NCBI RefSeq assembly: GCF_026130175.1
Contig: NZ_JAIGNI010000027.1
Coordinates: 1-64,000 of the forward strand
Origin: Lyngbya sp. CCAP 1446/10
Lineage (GTDB): Bacteria > Cyanobacteriota > Cyanobacteriia > Cyanobacteriales > Microcoleaceae
Reading direction: 5' to 3'
DNA: 64,000 nt
The notes under the pieces were generated by a model, which saw nothing but the letters and a program-made list of their open reading frames with translations, made no database searches and was not told where the DNA came from. This document shows, piece by piece, positions 45,934 through 54,005 of this stretch. The translations under genes and the position numbers were made by a program. Numbering within the stretch: the first letter of the stretch is position 1; each line of letters starts with the position of its first letter.

Positions 45934-46791
45934 ATGAATCAAATTAAAACTGCTGCTTTGTTAGGCTTGTTAAGTGCGCTGTTAATTACCGTTAGCTATT
46001 GGGTAATCGGCGGTTCGGGCGGTGCAATTATCGGCATTGGTTTGGCCGCCGCTATGAACTTAGGTTCGTGGTTTTACTCGGATAAAATCGCTTTGGCGGC
46101 TTACGGGGCTGTGCCGGTAACTGCTAGCCAAGCGCCGGGACTTTATACAATGGTGGAAAGACTGGCCCAGCGCGCTAATTTACCTATGCCGGGAGTTTAC
46201 ATGATTCCTACTCAGTCTGCTAACGCTTTTGCTACCGGGCGCGATCCCGAACACGCGGCGGTTGCAGTGACTGAAGGGATTATGAATATGCTGTCAGAGG
46301 ATGAACTCGAAGGAGTTATCGCCCACGAACTTACTCACATTAACAACCGCGACACGCTGACGCAAGCGGTGGCGGCGACTGTGGCGGGGGCGATTTCGTT
46401 GTTGGCGCAAATGGCGAGTTACAGTAGGTGGTTTGGTGGCCGGGACGATCGCAACAGCCCGAATCCTTTAGGGTTACTGCTGACGATTATCCTCGCACCG
46501 GTGGCTGCTTCGGTGATTCAGCTAGCCATTTCGCGCACGCGGGAGTTTTCGGCGGATGCGGGGGCTGCACGGTTAACGGGCAATCCAAGGGCTTTGGCGA
46601 GGGCTTTGCAGCGGTTGGAAAGTGGGGCGCGCCAAATGCCTCTAGATGGTAATCCGGCTTTTGCACCGCTGTTGATTGTGAATTCGTTTAGTGGTGATTG
46701 GTTTAGAAGTTTGTTTTCGACTCATCCAACTACGGAATCGCGGATTGAAAATTTGATGAAGCTGGAACAAGAATTGCCTGGTTCTTATTAA
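45934..46791 (+). CDS. htpX: Membrane zinc protease HtpX
   Basis: The 285-residue M48 protease has two N-terminal spans (5-25, 30-47), the zinc motif HELTH at 131-135, two more hydrophobic segments (TVAGAISLLAQMAS and LTIILAPVAASVIQLAI) and the distal ligand Glu in REFSADAGAARL. HtpX clears misfolded membrane proteins in parallel with FtsH. ATG with strong ribosome site. Normal length. Confidence 0.95.
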   Translation: MNQIKTAALLGLLSALLITVSYWVIGGSGGAIIGIGLAAAMNLGSWFYSDKIALAAYGAVPVTASQAPGLYTMVERLAQRANLPMPGVYMIPTQSANAFATGRDPEHAAVAVTEGIMNMLSEDELEGVIAHELTHINNRDTLTQAVAATVAGAISLLAQMASYSRWFGGRDDRNSPNPLGLLLTIILAPVAASVIQLAISRTREFSADAGAARLTGNPRALARALQRLESGARQMPLDGNPAFAPLLIVNSFSGDWFRSLFSTHPTTESRIENLMKLEQELPGSY

Positions 46792-46943
46792 GTGTTAGAA
46801 TAAGTTTTGGCGCTACACATCGCAATTTTTAAAAGCCAGTATGGGTTCTGGTGTTACGGGTACAAAGTCTTAAATGCCAGAATGAATTCTGGCGCTACAT
46901 ATACAAAGTCTGCGTTTGCGGACTAAGAAAGGAGATAATTGAT

Positions 46944-47549
46944 ATGACAGATCCAAATGTGACCGAAGTAACAATCGTAGAGGCTACTCCCGAAACGACG
47001 GCGATCGTCAAAAAGGAGATGCCCGATGCGACACCGGAGACGATCGCCGAAACTGCTGCGTTATTTGATGCAATTAAAAAACGCGCCGCGGCTGAAGTCC
47101 AAGCAGCAGGGGAACTTACCCGCGAAGCTTATTTGAAAGCCCTCCAACAGGCTTCGGGTGCGATCGAAGAAAATAAGACGATCGCCAAAGAGAGAATGAC
47201 TGAGGCTGTCAGCCTACTCAAAAAGGAATCTGAGAAAAATTGGCTGGTGGTTGATGCGATTAAAACGCGGGCTCAAGCGCAGGTGCAAGATGCCGGCGAA
47301 GTCAGTCGCGAGGCTTATTTGAAAGCGGTGCGACAAGCGCGAGAAGCGGTGGAACAAAATAAATTGATCGAACGCGATCGCATTGATCAAGCTGTCGATC
47401 ACATTCAGAAGGAGACGGAAAAGAATTGGCACGTTGTGGTTGGGGAAATTGAGTCGATTGGTGTTCGATTGAAGGAGACGGCTAAGTCGGCTTGGAGTTC
47501 GCTAACGGCGTTTTTTGACAAGTCCGATCGCGATGATTCCGAGAAGTAA
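46944..47549 (+). CDS. Helical-repeat protein of unknown function
   Basis: The product has 201 residues from ATG 46944 with AAGGAG upstream; the longer frame from 46851 is rejected. After an acidic N-terminus, two tandem units of about 75 residues are seen: AEVQAAGELTREAYLKALQQ with EKNWLVVDAIK, then AQVQDAGEVSREAYLKAVRQ with EKNWHVVVGEIE. They are charged, fully helical and without membrane spans. Such proteins may be stress or envelope scaffolds; this is a guess. It follows htpX by 152 bp but probably has its own promoter. Confidence 0.75.
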   Translation: MTDPNVTEVTIVEATPETTAIVKKEMPDATPETIAETAALFDAIKKRAAAEVQAAGELTREAYLKALQQASGAIEENKTIAKERMTEAVSLLKKESEKNWLVVDAIKTRAQAQVQDAGEVSREAYLKAVRQAREAVEQNKLIERDRIDQAVDHIQKETEKNWHVVVGEIESIGVRLKETAKSAWSSLTAFFDKSDRDDSEK

Positions 47550-47657
47550 GATCAAGCAGGGAAAGTTAATGTAACCATATTGTCTGTTGCTGGTGCGTCG
47601 ATCGATATTTCGTCTGTTTTGGATAAGATCGATCGCGACACACCATACTAATCTTGC

Positions 47658-47699
47658 TGTCAACTGTCAACTGTCAACTGTCAACTGTCAACTGTCAAC
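47658..47699. repeat. CTGTCAA heptamer array
   Basis: Five to six tandem TGTCAAC units that run into the last codon of the following minus-strand gene. Confidence 0.88.
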
Positions 47700-49272
47700 G
47701 GAAAGGTAGCCGCTGCTTGATTTTTGGTAGGATTTTCTTGATCGCCCATACCGACATCCACACACCAAATCCTGCACCGAGGCTAATCAGCAGCACGATC
47801 ATAAATGACGGGATTTCGATGTTGCTTAATGGTAGGTAAAATTTGCGATCGGGCGGGTCTTGTTTGATCAGATAAGGAGCTACGCTGGCTACTATGCCGA
47901 CAAATCCTAAAGCTGAGCCTACTACTTGAATGGTTGCTTGTAATTCTGCATCGCGACGGGCTTCTGCGATCGCCACTACGCCCCTAATTGCTTCCATCGC
48001 CTTGTCTAGCAAGCCGGTGCCGTGTTTGAAATAACCTAAGTCAAATTTGATTTGTTCTTGGAACTGCGGGCAAGTTTCTTTGCTGAATAATTCTAGGAAA
48101 CTCAAATCAGAATATTTTTTGGTATCCCTACGATTATAACTTTTTCTGGATTTGATGTCAAGACTTATTTGATCTAAATTTTTTTGGTAATTTTGGGCGT
48201 TAATGGCGATCGTATTTTGCCTAATTTCCAAATTCATCAGCAACCGGGCATACTTAACAGCCCGCGGCGGCATATCGATTGTCTTGCGTTGTAGATGTTC
48301 TAATTCCTCTTGCTTTAAACCGGCACCTTTCAATTGGCGCTGGTGGGCTTCGTCATGTTGCAAATACTGGAAAGTATTGTCGATATCCAGTTCGATTTTT
48401 TCGTATTCCTTGCGGATTTCGGAGTAGTAGGCGCGACTTTCTTTGTAAGCAAGGATGATTTTGTGGCGGTACAAGAATAAATCTAAAAAGTCGGGGTAGT
48501 AAATATCCCAGATATCACTCGTTGTCTGACTATCGAAAAACCAAATCAGAATGTGCCCGAATTTATCTGGGTAATTGGGATTGCCGTATTCTAGAATCGG
48601 GCTACCGAATAATTCGCCTTGACGGTAAAATTCTGGTAAGTCTTCACCGGAAATAAAAGATTTTAGACAGAGTTGACCTAAGTTTTTGATAGAATTGGGA
48701 TCTTCTTGGGCTGCTGCTTTTTGTGATTCGGTTAGCCAAGCGGTAAGCAGCAGAGTTTGACCGAAATAACTGTTAACTGACTTGTGCAGCAAGCAGTTAT
48801 CGGGATTAAATTCATGGAAGATGCTAAGATCGACATCTGGTGTTTTAGTGCCATTAGTTTTTTCGGGGACGCGGAGGTTGAAGCCTAAGGCGTAACTGTC
48901 GTCAATCCGCAGCGGTTGGGCAAATCCTTCGAGGAAAATCTGCTGGTTGTCATAGTTGATATTTTTGCTTAAATATAAAGATCCCCGATTGTTGACTGCT
49001 TGTTTGATAATCAGCTTGACGCGGCGGCCTGGTGGTTGGGCGGTTTTGTATAAGTTGGTATCATTAAATTCGGCATCAATGTGGAGTTTTTCTTGCAGGA
49101 TTTCGTTGCATTTTTCCCAGAGGTGTTGGGGATTTATCGGGGGATTTGAGGTTGGTGGTAGGGCTAGTTGTGGGGAGTTGGTAGGGGAATTTGAGCCTGA
49201 TGATAGGGTATCTCAGACGTGGAAGGCGAATAAATGAACGTTTGGGGCGTATACTTGGTTATTTGGATTCAT
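47695..49272 (-). pseudogene. Two-TM membrane protein gene interrupted by one TGA at codon 20
   Basis: A single frame of 526 codons runs from ATG 49272 to 47695, broken only by TGA at 49213-49215 (after MNPNNQVYAPNVHLFAFHV). The ATG overlaps the upstream gene by 14 bp, as a coupled start would. After the stop the frame stays coding-like: LWEKCNEILQEKLHI, GRRVKLIIKQAVNNRGSLYL, GFAQPLRIDDSYALGFNLRV, SYFGQTLLLTAWL. There is then a coiled middle and two C-terminal spans (GSALGFVGIVASVAPYL, MIVLLISLGAGFGVWMSVW). No ATG, GTG or TTG exists in frame between the TGA and 48792. It is a recent pseudogene, a recoded TGA, or a sequencing error (TGG to TGA). The family is not recognised. Confidence 0.75.
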
Positions 49273-49633
49273 TCTGGGTATCGGCAATCTTTTTTTGGTC
49301 TAGTTTTTGCATTTCTTCGTAAGCTTTCATAATGATCTCTGGTGCTCTTTTGGTGAGATTTGCGATCGGTTCTACTGTACTTGGAAGGGCGTCACCGGGA
49401 TCGTAGATTTCTCGCAACTCATTTATCTCGTCTCTTAATGCTTCTCCTAAATCGCCATGCTGCGTGCACCAATGTTTGATGGTATCACCAATGGCAGATT
49501 CATTGTCTGCTAAGTTGGTTATTGCTTTTGCCAAATTAGGTAAGTCTTTCCAGGCTTCTAACTCTGATTGAAAGATTTCTGGATATTCAGTCAGCAAAGT
49601 CATCAAAGCAATGAGGTTTATCTCGGGGTTCAT
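49259..49633 (-). CDS. Small helical protein, coupled to the interrupted membrane protein gene
   Basis: The 124-residue all-helical product starts at ATG 49633 after GGAG. N-terminal 80 residues (INLIALMTLLTEYPEIFQSE, LEAWKDLPNLAKAITNLAD) form a compact helical bundle reminiscent of death-like or effector-associated domains that accompany CHAT proteases in cyanobacteria; this resemblance is weak. The C-terminus is a charged helix. It overlaps the next gene by 14 bp and lies 282 bp from a CHAT fragment on the same strand, so it may be the adaptor of that system. Confidence 0.62.
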   Translation of the reverse strand: MNPEINLIALMTLLTEYPEIFQSELEAWKDLPNLAKAITNLADNESAIGDTIKHWCTQHGDLGEALRDEINELREIYDPGDALPSTVEPIANLTKRAPEIIMKAYEEMQKLDQKKIADTQNESK

Positions 49634-49671
49634 AAATAATTCTCCGTTAATACAATGTGGGATTGTTCGTT

Positions 49672-49701
49672 CAGTTGACAGTTGACAGTTGACGGTTGAC
49701 A
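49672..49701. repeat. AGTTGAC heptamer array
   Basis: Four tandem units AGTTGAC, inverse of the CTGTCAA arrays, in the leader of the 124-residue gene. Confidence 0.85.
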
Positions 49702-49914
49702 GCGACCTCTACCCGGAAGGAAGAGGATTGGAGTAATCAATAGTCTGATTTTAATTTCTCCCTACAAGGGTTCCGGCTTTAAACCAATTCTTTCTGGTAA
49801 TCGGGGGTTGGTGGGGACGGGAATCAAAGATGGTTGGTGAAGCCGTCTCTACGATATATGATAAGACAATTATACATCAAGAATACCGATTCGTGGCGAC
49901 ACACCCTAGGATTT

Positions 49915-50654
49915 TTAATATCCTGTGGCGCAGAATGCTGCCCAATATTTGGGTTTGCGGAAAGGCGGTTCATTGCTGGTGTCAAAACTTAACCAATCTT
50001 TGACCTTTTCTATTGAATTTTCATTTAATTTTAACAATTCAATCCAAACCATGAAATCCTCGCGGATGACGGCGCGCATCCAGTTTTGCGTGGCGTTTAA
50101 GGCAACGGCTACTGAAAATTTTGGTTGCAATTCTTGGTAAAATTTGATCATGAAAATTGCTGTGGCAAAATCATCGACTTTCCATAATGTGCTGACTACA
50201 TTCATGCTTCCTGCATACAAGAAGCCGCTGGGTAAACCGATGTACTCATCTGTCATTGCTGTTGAGTCGGTTAACCCGGTTTCGCAGGCGGAAAGTGTGA
50301 CGAGATTGCACTGGGTAATTGTAAATTGGCAAAAATTTCTTGCAAAGTGAGGCATTTTTCAGGTATGACTGTTTTGCCGCTTCGCATTATGACACTGCGC
50401 TTTGTTTTGTCTTTGTCGTTACTTGTTTCTAGGGAACCGGCTAGGGCTAATAAGGATAGCAGCGGATTGTTAAAGTTGAATACTCCGTGGCCGGAAAAGT
50501 GGATGTAGCTGGCATTTGAGAGGTTTTTGGCGTTTTCGGTGAGGGCGATTTTGGTGGCTTGGTTTTTGATTAAGATGTCGTGGGAATTGAATCTTTGTTT
50601 GATGGTTTCTACGCAATGACAGGAATCGGGCTGGCTATCCAAAAGAGCTCGCAA
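49915..50654 (-). pseudogene. CHAT-domain (caspase-like) protease fragment with frameshift
   Basis: Two overlapping frames together make the C-terminal part of a CHAT protease. The upstream frame (50654-50271) has ASYIHFSGHGVFNFNNPLLS with the catalytic His. The downstream frame (to 49915) has LVTLSACETGL with the catalytic Cys, GLPSGFLYAGSMNVVSTLWKV and a C-terminal KYWAAFCATGY. They join near 50325-50340, where EIFANLQ of the first frame meets the second frame's FTITQCNLV, so a one-base indel is likely. The usual N-terminal TPR region is absent. In life it would be a TPR-CHAT protease acting in conflict or cell-death pathways; here it is dead. Confidence 0.83.
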
Positions 50655-50788
50655 TCACCGGAATTGGGCGCTTTCCCGCAGTCCGGCGGGGGTTTAAACC
50701 CCTGGCGGTTTTTTGGGTTAAGCGATTGCTTCGTTCTTCGCAATGACAGAAATGGGATTCGCAATGACGGAAGTACGTTATAATTTGC

Positions 50789-51427
50789 CTAATTGAAGAG
50801 TGAATGGGCTAATAGGGCGGCTTGAGTGCGATCGCGCAAATTCAATCTACTCAAAATATTGGTAACATAGTTCTTGACTGTATTTTCCGACAAAAATAAG
50901 GTTTGAGCAATTTCTCGGTTGTTCGCGCCGGAAGCTATTAAACGCAAAACTTCTAATTCTCTGGGCGTGAGTTGTTCTAATTCTGGGGGAGAAACAGCGG
51001 CGGGATTTGTTACTGCTGGTGTCATCAAAGCTTTTTCAAACAATCCGGGGCCGAGTTGGGTGTGCCCTTTGTAAACGGCGCGAATTGCTAGGGCTAATTC
51101 GTCGGGTTCGGTGTCTTTTAGCAGGTAGCCTTTGGCCCCCAGTCGCATGGCTTGGCTGACGTATTCGTCGTCGTCAAAGGTGGTTAATACTAGGACTTTT
51201 GTATCGGGATAGGATTTGGTGATGGCTGCGGTGGCTGCTACGCCGTCCATCACGGGCATCCGAATGTCCATCAGTACGATGTCGGGCGCTAATGTGGGGA
51301 TTTGGTCGATCGCTTGTTGTCCGTTTTCTGCTTCGCCGATTACTTGCATATCTGAGTAGCATTCTAGCATACTTTTGATGCCGCGACGGATGATATGGCG
51401 ATCGTCTACTAGCAATATTTTAATCAT
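50789..51427 (-). CDS. NarL/FixJ-family response regulator
   Basis: The 212-residue product has a receiver (1-120) with the phospho-acceptor Asp in IVLMDIRMPVMDG and Lys in GYLLKDTEPDE, then a LuxR-type HTH (LTPRELEVLRLIASGANNRE, IAQTLFLSENTVKNYV). It binds DNA as a dimer when phosphorylated. The cognate HisKA_3 kinase is the next gene upstream on the same strand, separated by about 270 bp of repeat DNA. Targets unknown. Confidence 0.95.
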   Translation of the reverse strand: MIKILLVDDRHIIRRGIKSMLECYSDMQVIGEAENGQQAIDQIPTLAPDIVLMDIRMPVMDGVAATAAITKSYPDTKVLVLTTFDDDEYVSQAMRLGAKGYLLKDTEPDELALAIRAVYKGHTQLGPGLFEKALMTPAVTNPAAVSPPELEQLTPRELEVLRLIASGANNREIAQTLFLSENTVKNYVTNILSRLNLRDRTQAALLAHSLFN

Positions 51428-51541
51428 ATATAGACAGTTGACAGTTGACAGTTGACAGTTGACAGTTGACAGTTAACAGTTAACTGTTAACAGTTGACAG
51501 TTAACAGTTGACAGTTAACAGTTGACAGTTAACAGTTGACG
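51427..51541. repeat. CAGTTGA/CAGTTAA heptamer array
   Basis: About 16 tandem units of CAGTTGA and CAGTTAA, with a reversed patch (GTTAACTGTTAAC). It starts at the RR start codon. Confidence 0.9.
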
Positions 51542-51676
51542 GCGGTTGAAACCGCGTCTACACAGGCAAAACCCGGATGGTGCGCGGGTTGAAGAGTGGG
51601 CGGTTAAAATTAGGTTTTTTCTTCAGTCCGCGGAGGCGGACATCGTTTGTATAGGCGCGGTTTCAACCGCCGTCTT
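51541..51676. repeat. Interspersed palindromic repeat, copy 4 (full length)
   Basis: GCGGTTGAAACCGCGTCTAC at the left and GGCGCGGTTTCAACCGCC at the right are inverted; inside lie ACAGGCAAAACCCGGATGG, GCGCGGGTTGAAG and CTTCAGTCCGCGGAGGCGGA. The whole 136 bp can fold into one branched stem and looks MITE-like. It separates the RR and HK genes. Confidence 0.85.
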
Positions 51677-51695
51677 ATCTTATACATGAAATCTC

Positions 51696-52907
51696 CTAAA
51701 TGTTTTGAGATGGCAAAGAAACCGAAATTCGGCAACCGTTTCCTGACTCGCTATAAATTGCAAATTGACCTCTCGCTGCCGCCACTCGTTCTCGCATTCC
51801 TTGCAGTCCAAATCCTGTGGTATTCTGGGCTGGATCGAAGCCTTTGCCGTTGTCAGAAATTGATAGATGAATCTGTCCGGCGTGTTGCTGTAACCCAACT
51901 GTTACCATTGTGGCATCGGCGTGTTTATGAATATTTGTGAGCGATTCTTGCACAATTCTGTACAGTGTGGTATTCATTTCTTGTGATAGCGGAATTGGTA
52001 AACGAATTGAGTTAGATACTTCGATCGCAGTCATCCGCTGAAAATCTTGGAGCAGTTTGTCGATCGCACTTTCGAGCGATAATCCTTGCAAAGGGTTCGA
52101 TCGCAAAACCGACACTGATTTGCGAATTTCTAAGAAGGCTTCCGATCCGAGTTGTTTGGCTTGTTTCATAAACTCTAGGGCTTTTTCATCCTCCGATTTC
52201 CAGAACAATAGGGCATTATTTAGCTGGATTGTTTGAGCCGCCAAGGTGTGTCCAAGTCCGTCGTGAATTTCGCGGGCAATGCGGTTGCGTTCTTGCAATG
52301 TTGCTTGGTCTTCTATTCGCAGTGCGTAGTAGCGGAGTTGCTCGTTAGTCACGGCTAATTTATCATGGGCAATTTCTAATTCCTCTCGGCTTTGGCGTTC
52401 GGCAATTAAGGCATTTATTAATAGTAAGGCAAATACTAATGTCAATCCAAATAATAACACGTTGCTCAGTCGCCATTCCCAAACAGTGGCAATGACTCTT
52501 TCCGGTAAAATTGGTTTTAATAACAGCAAAGAACTATAGGAAAGCAGCGCTAAACTCAAGACTGCTATCTGTCCGGGCTGCCGGAAAATCATGCAACTCC
52601 GCATTAGCAGAACGAGAAATAGCAAAAAGCTCGATCGGCTAGATAGCCCTTCCGAAACTATCGGTAGCAAAATTAAGCCAAATTCCAGGGCGGTAAATAA
52701 AAGTTTTCTACTCAGCCGCACTGTTGGCAAACGTAACCCGATAGCGCCGAAAAGTGCGATCGCGCCCACGCGCAACACCAGCGACAAAAGCGATCGAAAT
52801 GGGTGCAATACTTCCATGAATGCTGCCGTTGCTAGCAGCAGCCATTCTAGATAAAGCAGCAAGCGAAAGGACGGATAGGTCAAGCGAATCATAGAATTTT
52901 TCCCCAT
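51696..52907 (-). CDS. Sensor histidine kinase, HisKA_3 (NarX/DesK-like)
   Basis: The product has about 403 residues from ATG 52907 (52892 possible). Five to six N-terminal spans (LLLYLEWLLLATAAFMEV, SLLSLVLRVGAIALFGAIG, LLFTALEFGLILLPIV, VLLFGLTLVFALLLINALI) form a sensor resembling DesK/LiaS. A coiled coil leads to the HisKA_3 box ERNRIAREIHDGLGHTLA with the phospho-His, and the ATPase has LYRIVQESLTNIHKHA, DNGKGFDP and GFGLQGMRERV. It is expected to phosphorylate the NarL-type regulator encoded downstream. The signal is probably membrane-related; unknown. Confidence 0.93.
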   Translation of the reverse strand: MGKNSMIRLTYPSFRLLLYLEWLLLATAAFMEVLHPFRSLLSLVLRVGAIALFGAIGLRLPTVRLSRKLLFTALEFGLILLPIVSEGLSSRSSFLLFLVLLMRSCMIFRQPGQIAVLSLALLSYSSLLLLKPILPERVIATVWEWRLSNVLLFGLTLVFALLLINALIAERQSREELEIAHDKLAVTNEQLRYYALRIEDQATLQERNRIAREIHDGLGHTLAAQTIQLNNALLFWKSEDEKALEFMKQAKQLGSEAFLEIRKSVSVLRSNPLQGLSLESAIDKLLQDFQRMTAIEVSNSIRLPIPLSQEMNTTLYRIVQESLTNIHKHADATMVTVGLQQHAGQIHLSISDNGKGFDPAQNTTGFGLQGMRERVAAARGQFAIYSESGNGCRISVSLPSQNI

Positions 52908-53257
52908 CAAAACCTGGAGTGATTCAAGTAAGGTCGCTGACCTAATTGTAAATGGTATCTTGGAGTTAAAAAACATATTACCCCCTTGTGGTGAGGAAAG
53001 TTCGGCTTAGGATAAACGGTTTGATGCTTGTACACTGTCAACTGTCAACTGTCAACTGTCAACTGTTATATGTAGCTTAGCGAATGTGCGATCGCACTTA
53101 CTAGAGCCTTTGCGGCTGATTTTGGGGTTTGGGACTAGGAAAAAAGTCACAAGGGCTATGTGCTTTTTGACTGGTATGGTTAGGAGTTTGGGGTCATGCG
53201 GCGATCGATTTTACGTTGTAACATTGGTGCAAGAAGGTTAATTATAGGCAGTGAATC
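52908..53257. other. Intergenic region with heptamer array
   Basis: No gene is seen. CTGTCAA heptamers lie at 53034-53065. The rest is unique sequence that should hold divergent promoters for the kinase and the lipoprotein gene. Confidence 0.55.
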
Positions 53258-53719
53258 ATGAAAATAAGTACGATCGCACCAGCATTTATTCTCGCCGGTG
53301 CCATGTTGATAGGCGGTTTGTCTGCTTGTGCGTCACCCAACACCCCGTCGGCTGCGGAACCTAATTCTCCGGCCGCGATTCCAATCAGTTCATCGGAAAT
53401 GAAGGCGGATGCTGCTTCCTCTAAAGATGCTACACCTGATGTGGTGGCGGCAAATCCGACAAATTCCCAGAAACCGAAGATGTCTGATGCTGAACGCGCA
53501 CAGAAGCGCCAGGAAATTAGTCAACAACTCGCAAAGGTACTCACACCTGAGCAATATAAAAGCTTGGACGCTAAACTTAAGTCTGGTGAAAAAATGCGTA
53601 AAGCTTTGACTGAAATCAATCTGACTGCTGAACAAAAGCCAAAAGTTAAGGCGATTCTCAAGGCGGCTTATCCTCGCACGCAAAATGGGCAAAAGTCGTC
53701 TGAAGCTAAACCTCAGTAA
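53258..53719 (+). CDS. Small lipoprotein of unknown function
   Basis: The 153-residue product has a lipoprotein signal (APAFILAGAMLIGGLSAC) with lipobox LSAC, then an Ala/Pro/Ser-rich unstructured stretch. A helical C-terminal region follows (DAERAQKRQEISQQLAKVLTPEQYK, and INLTAEQKPKVKAILKAAY, read in blocks). The LTPEQ and LTAEQ pairs recall Spy/CpxP-like periplasmic helical chaperones, a tentative likeness. It precedes the RND efflux genes by 286 bp on the same strand, so an envelope-stress role is plausible. Confidence 0.7.
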   Translation: MKISTIAPAFILAGAMLIGGLSACASPNTPSAAEPNSPAAIPISSSEMKADAASSKDATPDVVAANPTNSQKPKMSDAERAQKRQEISQQLAKVLTPEQYKSLDAKLKSGEKMRKALTEINLTAEQKPKVKAILKAAYPRTQNGQKSSEAKPQ

Positions 53720-53783
53720 TACTGTGATTGCAAATTTTGTGCGATCGCAATTATAAGTTTTTTCAGGTGTGAATTGCGTATTT

Positions 53784-53890
53784 GGGGCGGGCTAGAAGCC
53801 CACCCCACAAGAATTTTGAGGGTTAGTAGGGTGCAATTAAATTGCATCTGTGCGGCGGCGTCGGAGCAACGCCCCACAAGAATTTGAAGT
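53784..53890. repeat. Two hairpin units ending CCCCACAAGAATTT
   Basis: GGGGCGGGCTAGAAGCCCACCC followed by CACAAGAATTTTGA, and GGCGTCGGAGCAACGCCCC followed by ACAAGAATTTGAAG (each shown in shortened parts). Both are stem-loops with a common tail, between the lipoprotein and adaptor genes. The first may serve as terminator. Confidence 0.65.
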
Positions 53891-54005
53891 TGGTATGATA
53901 CGGATTTGGGGTGAAGTTTTTTTTGTGATTTTTGATTGTTTTGCGTGATACATCCTGCAATAACGGCAATTCAGAGTAAGAGATATTTTTATACAGAGGT
54001 TTCTG

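Noticed and set aside
47558-47657. tRNA-like or ncRNA signal downstream of the helical-repeat gene
   Set aside because: Only scattered GATCG palindromes are seen and no cloverleaf could be drawn.
51427-51541. Regular repeats resembling a CRISPR array
   Set aside because: Units are only seven bases with no unique spacers, and no cas genes are in the window; these are heptamer arrays.
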